From Bradyrhizobium sp. 195 (GTDB taxonomy: Bacteria; Pseudomonadota; Alphaproteobacteria; Rhizobiales; Xanthobacteraceae): a stretch of DNA of 64,000 bases. Below are positions 53,049-61,521 of this stretch, one piece after another. The first letter of the stretch is position 1; each line of letters begins with the position of its first letter. Where the stretch lies: the NCBI RefSeq assembly GCF_023101665.1, contig NZ_CP082161.1, positions 3,410,001 through 3,474,000 on the forward strand. The letters run 5' to 3'. The notes under the pieces were generated by a model that had not been told where the DNA came from, did no database searches, and worked only from the letters and a program-made list of their open reading frames with translations. Made by a program: the position numbers and the translations under genes.

Positions 53049-54053
53049 ATGAATGTATCACCCCGTCCCAATTCGATCATGCAGGCCGCGGTCTTCCACG
53101 GCAACGATCGCATCACCATCGAGCGCGTGGCGATGCCCGAAATCGGCACAGGCGAGGTGCTGGTGCGCGTCTCCCGCACTGCGCTGTGCGGCTCGGACTT
53201 CAAGCTCTGGCACAAGGGCGCCGAATTCACCGCCGGCCACGAGATCTTCGGCGTGGTCGAGCAGCCGGGTCACCGCCTGCATGGCCGGCGCTGCGCCGTC
53301 TATATCCCCTTGCACTGCGACCGCTGCGCCGCCTGCAAGCGCGGCGACACCCAGATGTGCCTGGAAGTCTCCAGCCTGATCGGCTGGAACAGGCCGGGCG
53401 GCTATGCCGAATACGTGCCGGTGCCGGAAAATTGCCTGCTGCCGGTGCCTGACGATATCGAGGACAGTCTCGCGCCGCTGCTGCTCGACACCATCGGCAC
53501 GTCGGGCCACGCCGTGCGTTTCGTCAGCCGCGTGGTGCCAGCAAGCGAGGCCGGGCCGGTTCTCGTGATGGGAGCAGGGCCTGTCGGCCTCGGCGTCGTT
53601 CTGGCCCTCCGCGCACTTGGCTACGACGACGTCCATGTCGCCGATCCCAACGCCGCACGGCTCAAGATCGCGCAATCCCTCGGTGCGAAGGCGTACCCCG
53701 TCGGCGATACCTCGAAGCGCTTTGCCCTCATCATGGAATGCTCCGGTGCCCATGCCGCACGCAACCTCGGCATTGACCTGGTCCTGCCGCGCGGCGCCTT
53801 GGTGCTGGTCGGCGAGAACGCCGCGCCCTGGACCATCGAGGAAGGCAAGGTGTTTCGCCGCAAGGATTTCTACATGATCCGGACCTTCTACTTCCCGATT
53901 TCCGATTTCGAGCCGAATGTCGAGCTGCTGCGCAAATACAAGGACGAATACCGCGTCCTCGTCGACGGCGAGTTCGGTCTCTCGGCGCTACCAGAGAATT
54001 TCGCCCGCTTCGCCAAGGGCGAGCTGATCAAGCCTGTGCTGGCGCTGGACTGA
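53049..54053 (+). CDS. Zinc-binding alcohol/polyol dehydrogenase
   Basis: 334 residues; ATG 53049 is used, MQAAVFHGND at 53082 is an alternative. Catalytic zinc residues in ALCGSDFKLWH and GHE; structural zinc cysteines in HCDRCAACKRGDTQMC. Rossmann motif VLVMGAGPVGLGVVLALRALG near 175. It resembles sorbitol or L-idonate/threonine-type dehydrogenases. In this operon it would oxidise a polyol or sugar after import, giving a ketose for the kinase. Confidence 0.88.
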   Translation: MNVSPRPNSIMQAAVFHGNDRITIERVAMPEIGTGEVLVRVSRTALCGSDFKLWHKGAEFTAGHEIFGVVEQPGHRLHGRRCAVYIPLHCDRCAACKRGDTQMCLEVSSLIGWNRPGGYAEYVPVPENCLLPVPDDIEDSLAPLLLDTIGTSGHAVRFVSRVVPASEAGPVLVMGAGPVGLGVVLALRALGYDDVHVADPNAARLKIAQSLGAKAYPVGDTSKRFALIMECSGAHAARNLGIDLVLPRGALVLVGENAAPWTIEEGKVFRRKDFYMIRTFYFPISDFEPNVELLRKYKDEYRVLVDGEFGLSALPENFARFAKGELIKPVLALD

Positions 54054-54059
54054 GCGATC

Positions 54060-55133
54060 ATGGCCTCGATCTCGATCCGCAACCTCGTCAAGCGCTACGG
54101 CAATTTCACCGTGATCCCCGATCTCAATCTGGAGATCGCGGACCATGAATTCGTGGTGTTCGTCGGCCCGTCCGGCTGCGGCAAATCCACCTTGCTGCGC
54201 ATCATCGCCGGCCTGGAGCCGATTTCTTCGGGAGAGCTCTATATCGGCGACAAGCGCGTCAACGGCGTGCAGGCCGCCCACCGCGACATCGCAATGGTAT
54301 TTCAGGACTACGCGCTCTATCCGCACATGAAGGTCTACGACAACATGTCCTTTGCGCTGGAGCTGCGTGGAGTGTCGAAGGCCGAGATCGACGCGCGCGT
54401 GAAGCGCGCCGCGGCGCTCTTGCACATCGAGCCCTATCTCGACCGTAAACCGAAGGAGCTCTCCGGCGGCCAGCGCCAGCGCGTCGCCATGGGCCGCGCC
54501 ATCGTGCGCAATCCCAAGGCGTTCCTGTTCGACGAACCGCTGTCCAATCTCGACGCAAAGCTGCGCGGGCAGGTGCGGGCCGAGATCAAGGCACTGTCGC
54601 AGGAACTGAAGACCACCATGGTCTTCGTCACCCACGACCAGATCGAGGCCATGACCATGGCCGACCGGATCGTGGTGCTTCAGAGCGGCACGATCCAGCA
54701 ATACGACACACCCGAGACCGTTTACGAACGACCCGCCAATCAGTTCGTCGCCGGCTTCATCGGCTCGCCCGCCATGAACTTCTTTCCGGTCGAGTGGCGG
54801 CAGGAGCGCGCGATCCTCTCGCAAGGCGGGATGGTGGTGCCGCTGGAAGGCGAGAGTGCATGCCGTCTCAGGCTGGCGGGCAATGCCGTGCTCGGAATTC
54901 GCCCTGAGCATTTCGCCGTGACCACGGAGGTCGCCGACGGCATTGCCGTCAACGTCAAGCTGGTCGAACCCCTTGGATCGGATACGCTGATCCATTTCGA
55001 TCTCGCCGGCGTCTCCGCGATCGCGCGGGTCGATCCGTCGCTGCGGCCGAAGGTCGGCGATCGCATCAGCTTGCGGCCGCAGCCGGGCAGGACGCATCTG
55101 TTCGATGCTTCCAACGGGCAGGTTTTGCGGTGA
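54060..55133 (+). CDS. Sugar ABC transporter ATP-binding protein (MalK/UgpC type)
   Basis: 357 residues. Walker A GPSGCGKST (residues ~37-45), Q-loop MVFQDYALYPHM, signature LSGGQRQRVAMGRAI, Walker B AFLFDEPLSNLD, and the H-loop in VTHDQIEAMTM; a C-terminal OB/TOBE domain follows from ~240. One ATPase gene serves as homodimer for the two permeases. Its start is 6 bases after the dehydrogenase stop and its stop overlaps the kinase start. Confidence 0.93.
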   Translation: MASISIRNLVKRYGNFTVIPDLNLEIADHEFVVFVGPSGCGKSTLLRIIAGLEPISSGELYIGDKRVNGVQAAHRDIAMVFQDYALYPHMKVYDNMSFALELRGVSKAEIDARVKRAAALLHIEPYLDRKPKELSGGQRQRVAMGRAIVRNPKAFLFDEPLSNLDAKLRGQVRAEIKALSQELKTTMVFVTHDQIEAMTMADRIVVLQSGTIQQYDTPETVYERPANQFVAGFIGSPAMNFFPVEWRQERAILSQGGMVVPLEGESACRLRLAGNAVLGIRPEHFAVTTEVADGIAVNVKLVEPLGSDTLIHFDLAGVSAIARVDPSLRPKVGDRISLRPQPGRTHLFDASNGQVLR

Positions 55134-56089
55134 GCGGGTCGGCGGACATCGGTGATTTGTCGGCGCTGGCGGACATCGCGTCGCGGGAAAGGCCGGTGCA
55201 TGTGATCTGCCTTGGCCTGTCCGCGCTCGACCAGGTCTGGCGCGTCGATCGTCCATTCGCGGGTGGAAGTGAGAAGATCAAGGCAATCGGTTACGGCACG
55301 CTCGGCGGCGGTATGTCTGCCAACGCTTCGGTCGCGATAGCAAAGCTTGGCGGGTCCGTCGCGTTCTGGGGGCGGGCAGGGAACGACGCCGCAGGACATG
55401 AGATGAGATTGGCCTTCATCACCGAAGGCGTCGATGTCGAGAACTTCCGGCTGTTTCCCGAGGGTCGCTCGTCGGTCTCCGGGATCATCGTAGACAGTTT
55501 CGGTGAACGCCAGATCGTCAACTTCCGCGGCCTCTATCCGGAAGCCGCGGACTGGCTTCCGCTTGAAGCCGTCGCACGCGCTTCATCCGTGCTGGCGGAT
55601 CCGCGCTGGGTCGGGGGCGCAGCGACGCTGTTCCGCGAAGCCCGAAGGTGCGGCATTCCAACGGTGCTCGACGGCGACATGGCCGATGCCGAGGTGTTCG
55701 AACGGCTGCTGCCGCTGACCGACCATGCCATCTTCTCCGAACCCGCGCTCACCGCCTTTGCCGGATCGGCCAAAGATGAATCTCTCACCACGCTCGCGCG
55801 CTTCGGCTGCCGCGTCATCGCCGTCACGCGCGGCGAGGGGGGCGTGAGCTGGTACGAGACCGGCGAACTGCACCGGCAGTCGGCCTATGCCGTCGAGGTC
55901 GTCGACACCACAGGCGCCGGCGACGTCTTCCACGGCGCCTATGCGCTTGCGATCGGCGTCGGACTCGATGTGCGCGCAACCATGGCGTTTTCGGCGGCGA
56001 CAGCCGCCATGAAATGCCGCCACGCCGGTGGCCGCAATGGAATCCCTGATATCAACGAGTGTCTTGAATTCATGAGGACGACGCCATGA
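55130..56089 (+). CDS. PfkB family carbohydrate kinase
   Basis: 319 residues from a GTG inside the end of the ATPase gene. The N-terminal PfkB pattern GTLGGGMSANASVAIAKLGG (57-75) and the C-terminal signature DTTGAGDVFHGAYA (259-272, with catalytic Asp265) are clear. It phosphorylates a sugar or keto-sugar with ATP. Directly upstream of a LacD-type aldolase, so its product, or a later one, should be that aldolase substrate. Confidence 0.9.
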   Translation: MSGSADIGDLSALADIASRERPVHVICLGLSALDQVWRVDRPFAGGSEKIKAIGYGTLGGGMSANASVAIAKLGGSVAFWGRAGNDAAGHEMRLAFITEGVDVENFRLFPEGRSSVSGIIVDSFGERQIVNFRGLYPEAADWLPLEAVARASSVLADPRWVGGAATLFREARRCGIPTVLDGDMADAEVFERLLPLTDHAIFSEPALTAFAGSAKDESLTTLARFGCRVIAVTRGEGGVSWYETGELHRQSAYAVEVVDTTGAGDVFHGAYALAIGVGLDVRATMAFSAATAAMKCRHAGGRNGIPDINECLEFMRTTP

Positions 56090-57123
56090 GAACGATTGGA
56101 AAGAACCGCGGCCTGGCACGGCTCGCTGACGCGGAGGGCCACTTTCGCATGGTCGCGCTGGACCAGCGGCCGCCTTTGTTCGATGCCATCGCGAAAGCAA
56201 AAGGCATCACCCGGGAACAGGTCGAATATTCCGACGTCACGGCGGCGAAGCGTCTTCTGGTCGAGAACCTCGCGCCGCATTGCAGCTCGATGCTGTTCGA
56301 CCCGAATTTCGCGGTGCCCGCGGCGATCGATCTGTTGCCGCCGCGCTGCGGCTTGATCATGACGCTGGAGGAGCACCGTGTCGAGGAAACCGCGGGCGGC
56401 CGCAAGTCGCGCGCGATCACCAATTGGAGCGTGGAGAAGATCCGCGCGATGGGCGGCGACGCCGTCAAGGTGCTGGCCTGGTACCGGCCGGACGCCGATG
56501 CCGCGGTCAACGAGCATCAGAAGCGTTTCGTCCGTGAGGTCGGCGAGGACTGCGCCCGCCACGACATTCCCTACGTCCTTGAATTGCTGGTCTATCCGTT
56601 CCTCGGCAGCGCCAGCCACACCGCGGACTATGTGGAATCGCCCGGCAAGCTGCCAGGCCTCGTCATCGACAGCGTGCGCGAGTTTGCCAAGCCGGAATAT
56701 TGCGTCGATCTCCTCAAGCTGGAGAGCCCGCTTGCGGCGGGCGGCCTGCCGGCCCGCGACGGCACTGCGGAGGCGAAGGCCGCGCAGAAGGAGTTCGATG
56801 CGATCGGCGACATCTGCCGCCAACGGAGCATCCCCTGGGTGCTGCTGTCGGGCGGCGCCGCCCCTGAAAAATTCGAACGCGTTCTCGACTACTCCTATGC
56901 CGCGGGCGCAAGCGGCTTCCTCGCCGGCCGCACCATCTGGCTCGACGCCGTTCTGAAGAATTTTCCGGATCGTGCGGCGGTATCGGCGAGCCTGCGCAAG
57001 GATGGTCTTGGCGTGCTGGAACGGCTCAACAAGCTCACCACGGCCAAGGGCTCGCCCTGGAAGGCGCGTTTTCCGGTGTTCGCCGATATCAAGCAGGAAG
57101 GTGACTTCGCGCGCGCCTATTGA
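56086..57123 (+). CDS. Tagatose 1,6-bisphosphate aldolase-like (LacD family, class I)
   Basis: 345 residues, slightly longer than LacD. ALDQRPPLFD at 24-33; Lys128 in GDAVKVLAWY and Lys211 in CVDLLKLESP match the two conserved lysines of LacD, the second being the Schiff-base residue; ELLVYPF lies at 166-172. It should cleave a phosphorylated ketose into DHAP and an aldehyde. Related YihT enzymes cleave sulfofructose phosphate, so the exact sugar should not be assumed. Overlaps the kinase gene by four bases. Confidence 0.85.
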   Translation: MRTIGKNRGLARLADAEGHFRMVALDQRPPLFDAIAKAKGITREQVEYSDVTAAKRLLVENLAPHCSSMLFDPNFAVPAAIDLLPPRCGLIMTLEEHRVEETAGGRKSRAITNWSVEKIRAMGGDAVKVLAWYRPDADAAVNEHQKRFVREVGEDCARHDIPYVLELLVYPFLGSASHTADYVESPGKLPGLVIDSVREFAKPEYCVDLLKLESPLAAGGLPARDGTAEAKAAQKEFDAIGDICRQRSIPWVLLSGGAAPEKFERVLDYSYAAGASGFLAGRTIWLDAVLKNFPDRAAVSASLRKDGLGVLERLNKLTTAKGSPWKARFPVFADIKQEGDFARAY

Positions 57124-57167
57124 GATAGTGGTTCCGCGTGGTTCATCCCGATCGCAGGCTCCGCAAC

Positions 57168-58295
57168 ATGACTGACGGCTTCACCATCCGCTCGATCGAG
57201 GCGTTCTGCTATCGCTATCCGCTGGCGACGCCGGTGGTGACGTCGTTCGGCAAGATGCTCAACCGTCCCGCCGTCATCGTTCGCGCCATCGACGAGGACG
57301 GCGTCGAGGGATGGGGCGAAGCCTGGTCGAACTTTCCGGCCCCAGGCGCGGAGCATCGTGCCCGGCTCGTCAACGAGGTGCTGGCGCCGGGGCTTGTCGG
57401 GCGCAAATTCGACAGCCCCGCTCGGGCCTTTGAGGTGCTGACGGGGGGTACCGAGGTGCTGGCGCTTCAATGCGGCGAACCCGGTCCGTTCGCGCAGGCA
57501 ATTGCGGGCATCGATCTCGCGCTGTGGGACCTCTCCGCGCGTCGCCAGCGCTTGCCGCTGTGGCGGCTGTTCGGCGGCCAGTCGAACAAGATCAAGGTCT
57601 ATGCCAGCGGCATCAATCCTGGCGGCGCCACGCGGACGGCGGAAGCCGCGCTCAAACGGGGCCATCGCGCGCTGAAGCTGAAGGTCGGGTTCGGCGCCGA
57701 GACCGATCTCGCCAATCTAGCCGCGCTGCGCGGAATCGTCGGCGCCGGCATGCTCGCCAGCGATGCCAATCAGGGCTGGTCGGTCGCGCAGGCCATGGAG
57801 ATGCTGCCGCGGCTTGCCGAATTCGATCTGCGCTGGCTGGAGGAGCCGATCCGCGCCGATCGCCCGCGCGAGGAATGGTGCAGGCTGCACGGACTCGCCA
57901 AGATGCCCATTGCCGCCGGCGAAAACATCTCGAGTCTCGATGCCTTCGGGGAGGTTCTGGCCGAAGATGTGCTCGGCGTGGTTCAACCCGATATCGCGAA
58001 ATGGGGCGGCCTTAGCGTCTGTGCCGGGCTGGCGCGCGACATCCTGAAGGCGGGCAAGACGTTTTGCCCGCACTATCTCGGCGGAGGCATTGGCTTGCTG
58101 GCGTCCGCGCATCTGCTTGCCGGTGTCGGAGGCGATGGCTGGCTGGAAGTCGATGCCAATGACAACCCGCTGCGCGATCTGCTTTGCGGCCCGGTCATCA
58201 ACGTCAGGGACGGCACGGTCGAACTGGACCACGAGCCGGGGCTCGGAGTCGCGCCTGATCTCTCCAGTATCGAGCGCTATCGCAGCTTGGCCTGA
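57168..58295 (+). CDS. Enolase-superfamily (mandelate racemase/muconate lactonizing) dehydratase or racemase
   Basis: 375 residues from MTDGFTIRSIE; a GTG at 57138 is an alternative. The capping domain precedes a TIM barrel. Visible catalytic and metal residues: Lys170-x-Lys172 in ALKLKVGF, Asp199 in SDANQGW, Glu225/226 in LEEP, Glu252 in AAGENISS, Asp275-x2-Lys278 in QPDIAKWGG, and His302 in CPHYLGGG. This KxK / H set fits the mandelate racemase-like or glucarate-like group. It is the last gene of the operon and could dehydrate or epimerise a sugar acid. The substrate cannot be told. Confidence 0.88.
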   Translation: MTDGFTIRSIEAFCYRYPLATPVVTSFGKMLNRPAVIVRAIDEDGVEGWGEAWSNFPAPGAEHRARLVNEVLAPGLVGRKFDSPARAFEVLTGGTEVLALQCGEPGPFAQAIAGIDLALWDLSARRQRLPLWRLFGGQSNKIKVYASGINPGGATRTAEAALKRGHRALKLKVGFGAETDLANLAALRGIVGAGMLASDANQGWSVAQAMEMLPRLAEFDLRWLEEPIRADRPREEWCRLHGLAKMPIAAGENISSLDAFGEVLAEDVLGVVQPDIAKWGGLSVCAGLARDILKAGKTFCPHYLGGGIGLLASAHLLAGVGGDGWLEVDANDNPLRDLLCGPVINVRDGTVELDHEPGLGVAPDLSSIERYRSLA

Positions 58296-59032
58296 CGCGA
58301 AGCCGAGATGGCGCCGTGGGTCGGTCCCAAAAATCAACCGCTCCGGGTGAGACGATAAAGCGCAATAACATCTAGCGGATGGATTTTGGGCGGCTGCGAG
58401 GATGGATTGGAGCGCGAGTTCAAGCTTCTCAAGCGGTTAGAAGGTGGCGTGTGCACGATGTGCGCACCGGGAGATCAGGAGAAGTCCATCGAAGGAAGGT
58501 CAAGCCGGCGCTTGTGGAAGCGGGATAGACAGGACACGAGGCTTGCGGGAGTTCCAGAGAATAAGGCTTGCGCATCCATGTGGTCTGCAATCAAGCCAGA
58601 CGGTGATCAGAAACGCACCGGCTTGGGAATCCCGCGCGTGCGATACCTCGTTGCTCGGGGCCTTTGCATGTGCCGCGACGACGCTGACCGCCGTCTTTCT
58701 ACCGAGTGCCGTGCTTCCGCCCCTCGTACTCTCTCCCTGAGCCGCTTTAATTGAGCCAGCAGGCTAGCGAGTTCGATCGTTGTGTGACGCAGAACAGCGA
58801 GGCTGCAGACTCCACTACTCACTACCACACCCCCAAACAGGCCTTCGAATCCGCGACGGGAAGCTCAAAATTGTGATGACGTGCCAATAACGTCTAAGCG
58901 ATGCATCCTCGAGCCGTCCGTTCGCTTTACGACGATACGCGGAAATATTTTCGAGCGTTCTAATGCGCCGCAACAGAAATGCCTGTCTCGAAGAGAGAGA
59001 ATCTGGACGGACTCTCTAAAACGGCCTCTGCA
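58296..59032. other. Intergenic region without a recognised gene
   Basis: 737 bases between the enolase-superfamily gene and the small minus-strand gene. Codon use and composition differ from the dense regions. A GTG-initiated minus-strand frame at 58607-58828 (73 residues, with a heptad-like LASLLAQLKRLRERVRGAEA core) is the only one worth a note, but it has no good ribosome site. Another open frame at 58386-58754 looks random. No transposase remnant was recognised. Confidence 0.5.
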
Positions 59033-59248
59033 TCAGCACGAGGGAGCCGCACCGAGGATATCCGTCGTCCGAACGATTGGCTCTTCGACCCAGGCCTCGC
59101 GAGCGAACCAGTTGTGATCAGCCTGACAAGTCGGGCAACGAGTATTGCCGAAAAACACGATGCTTCGCAGGAACGTCTCACGATCGGATTTGATACCGGT
59201 CGGAATCGCGCGACCGGTTTTCGGACACTTAACCATAATCATACCCAT
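59033..59248 (-). CDS. Small conserved-type protein with a possible zinc knuckle
   Basis: 71 residues from MGMIMVKCPKTGRAI, with GGGAG six bases before the ATG. Cysteines in KCPKTGR and TRCPTCQADHNWF are arranged like a short zinc ribbon. I recall similar small proteins (MVKCPKTGREIPTG...) as hypothetical proteins across Rhizobiales. The frame is open upstream to 59473 but that part lacks a ribosome site and is not conserved in my memory. Function unknown. Confidence 0.65.
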   Translation of the reverse strand: MGMIMVKCPKTGRAIPTGIKSDRETFLRSIVFFGNTRCPTCQADHNWFAREAWVEEPIVRTTDILGAAPSC

Positions 59249-59939
59249 GTGAGCTCCCTGAAACGTCTGACGGATAAAAGGGGGCCGGTCGGCTGGAGTG
59301 CGCTCTTGTCGGTGCGGGTTACTTGGGGGGCATCGCACCTGGGTCGATGTTCGAACAAAGGGCACCTTGCTCGTAACGACGCTTCTCCAACCGACCGGAT
59401 TCTTGCTGGGCGAATTCTTGGGATACTGCCGGCTTTGGCCCGGCAGGCCTATGCAATGAGGCTTCGACCTCAACCGAAAGCTTCTGGAGGACCCCTAGCA
59501 ATTATCATGTCCAAATCCCTGCGGCTTCGTGCGGAATATTCCGCTCGCAACGAAGCCAATATCTTCCTCTTGTCGGACAGATCAGCCAACGGTCTCACTC
59601 CCCCTCACGCAATTCGTTAATACTCTTTGTTTTTCATTTAATGTGCAATTAAATTCGCATTGTCGGTCCGGTTTGCGACGTTCGAGCGATTTATTTTGCG
59701 GGGGCTGACGCGGCGGGATGTCACATCGGAAAGCGTCAAGCCCTGCGCACATTCAGCCATTCCCTTACTACCTGTCGCCGGTTTGGGGACGCCACGATTT
59801 GACTTGGTAACGGATGGTTTGTGCGTGGTTCAAATATGAAATAAATTTTGTTATATGGCGGTGTTGTAAATATCGTTGTTAATTGCTGCCGATCAACTTA
59901 AGCTAAGCTCGCCCAGGTTTCGTTCGGCTGGAGGAGACA
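59249..59939. other. AT-richer intergenic region, no gene seen
   Basis: 691 bases. Between 59620 and 59930 AT content rises clearly, with a TTTAAT-GTGCA-ATTAAA inverted repeat at 59637-59653 and a run ending in GAAATAAATTTTGTTATATGG. This probably holds the promoter of the 59940 gene. Open frames here look accidental. Confidence 0.45.
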
Positions 59940-60182
59940 ATGTGGGATTTAACTTTTGGCGAGTACGACCGCGCCCCCGATGCGCCGCAGTTGACCCAGA
60001 TGCGCGCGGAGTTGGTGGATATTGGCGAGAAGGAGCGCATTCTGCGAGAACGCAGTGCCGATCGCGAAGCCTATCGGTACCTCCTGGATGCTCATCGGTT
60101 GAGCGCGAGCGAGCTTTCTTTGAGAGCAGGTATTGAAACATTTCTCGGCAGGGAGGAGGCAGGGCGGTCAGCTCTGGCATGA
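59940..60182 (+). CDS. Small orphan protein, unknown
   Basis: 80 residues with a very strong GGAGGAGA ribosome site before the ATG, which is the main reason to accept it. The protein starts MWDLTFGEYDRAPDAP and is mostly charged helix (RAELVDIGEKERILRERSAD, EAYRYLLDAHRLSASELSLR). No signal peptide or membrane segment. No family is recognised. It precedes the PqqD-HprK gene by 174 bases on the same strand, so it may be a partner of that system. It is too long, and lacks the Thr-Gly/Glu pattern, for a lasso-peptide precursor. Confidence 0.6.
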   Translation: MWDLTFGEYDRAPDAPQLTQMRAELVDIGEKERILRERSADREAYRYLLDAHRLSASELSLRAGIETFLGREEAGRSALA

Positions 60183-60356
60183 CCTGACCGGATTGTCGTT
60201 TCGAAACGAGACCGATTAGGTGACTTGTGCCCGGCAGACGGGAATTGCCGTGCCGCGGACGGGTCAGATTGATTTTCATGGGCTGCCGAGGGCGGCGAGA
60301 GCCTTCCAGACGCTGTCGTCGCCTCGTCGCTGCAGGACGAGGCAGAGTTCTTCACA

Positions 60357-61484
60357 TTGGTTGGAGCCGTGCTGGAAAGATCGTCGGCCGAGATGGTGTT
60401 GAGACCGGCTGCGGATGCAGTGTTCGCGCTGCTGGAAGGTCGATCAATGCTCTTCAGCGAAACAGGGCAGAAGATCTTTGAACTGGACCAAGTAGGCGCA
60501 TTCATCTGGTGTAAGCTAGCGCAAGGCGCCTCTCTGGAGGACATCCATCAGGGGCTCGGGACGTTAGGTATTGACGGGCACTCAGCACGCCAGTTCACGC
60601 GACAGGTTGTGGATATATGGATCGATCGAGCGTTGCTCGAGGTCGACTGGCGAATGCCGACCGATTTTACCTTCTCGGCGGATTTAGGCCGGCACCGAAT
60701 AGGGATCCGGGCTGCAAATCGGGACCTCTTGAGACGGCTGCGCTCGCTGTTTTGTGTTTCGGGCCAGAGCGCCGGCGGCGACGACATTGCGATCGAGGCA
60801 ATGATGCTCGACGAGCAAGTGCTCTGGCGCGGAGAGGATTCCAGCATCTCCAGGTGTCAGGTCGAAGCACTTGCCCCTACGATCAAAGCACACATCACCG
60901 AGCGACTTATTCGAAGCAATCGCTGGACCTTCTCCCTCCATGCCGCTTCCCTCGTGAAAGACGGTGCGGGCCTATTGTTATGCGGACAACCGGGAGCCGG
61001 AAAGTCCACCCTCACGCTGCAGTTGGTGGACGCCGGACTTCGGTACGCCGGTGATGACGTTGCGCTTGTTGGAACTGACGGAGCGATCTGCGGAATCCCG
61101 TTTGCTCTCACCGTCAAGGAAGGATCGTGGGACTTGCTCTCGCGACTACATGGCGACCGGTACGATGCGACGCATTGCCGCTCCGACGGCGTTCTGGTGC
61201 GGTACGTACCCATCGCGGATGCGTACCACCAATGCTTTTCCGCAAGCTGGATCATCTTCCTGAACCGTGTCGCGAGCGGTCCGGCCGAATTGACCGCGAT
61301 AGATCAACTGGATTCGATGAAGCGGCTCATCGAGAACGCATTTGCTGCTGACGGACGACTTTCGCAGGCCGGCTTTTTCGCTTTGAAGCGGATCGTCGCC
61401 GGCGCGCCATCGCTTCAACTCACCTACTGCGAGGCCGTGGAGGCTCGGCGCGTGCTTATGGATTTATGCAATGGCAAGGCATAG
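60357..61484 (+). CDS. PqqD-like domain fused to an HPr kinase-like domain
   Basis: 375 residues from a TTG; GTG 60369 and ATG 60393 are alternatives, and the frame is open back to 60273 without an ATG, so the natural N-terminus may be damaged. Residues ~10-95 resemble PqqD/RiPP-recognition domains (FSETGQKIFELDQVGAFIW, then a winged-helix part). Residues ~190-340 resemble HPr kinase: HAASLVKDGAGLLLCG, P-loop GQPGAGKST (210-218), RYAGDDVALV (230-239). Such kinases occur in lasso-peptide and related RiPP loci, where one is known to phosphorylate the peptide. Next gene is a broken nucleotidyltransferase. Confidence 0.75.
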   Translation: MVGAVLERSSAEMVLRPAADAVFALLEGRSMLFSETGQKIFELDQVGAFIWCKLAQGASLEDIHQGLGTLGIDGHSARQFTRQVVDIWIDRALLEVDWRMPTDFTFSADLGRHRIGIRAANRDLLRRLRSLFCVSGQSAGGDDIAIEAMMLDEQVLWRGEDSSISRCQVEALAPTIKAHITERLIRSNRWTFSLHAASLVKDGAGLLLCGQPGAGKSTLTLQLVDAGLRYAGDDVALVGTDGAICGIPFALTVKEGSWDLLSRLHGDRYDATHCRSDGVLVRYVPIADAYHQCFSASWIIFLNRVASGPAELTAIDQLDSMKRLIENAFAADGRLSQAGFFALKRIVAGAPSLQLTYCEAVEARRVLMDLCNGKA

Positions 61485-61521
61485 CGCTGCGCTGACGAGC
61501 CTCTGCAATTGCTTGTAAGGC

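Noticed and set aside
58386..58754. 122-residue open frame after the sugar operon
   Set aside because: Cys/Arg-rich random-looking product, no ribosome site, no family.
60183..60356. Possible short precursor-peptide gene before the PqqD-HprK kinase
   Set aside because: A GTG-started 60-residue frame (60220-60402) exists, but it lacks a ribosome site and any leader/core pattern such as a Thr at the penultimate leader position followed by Gly and a later Asp/Glu.
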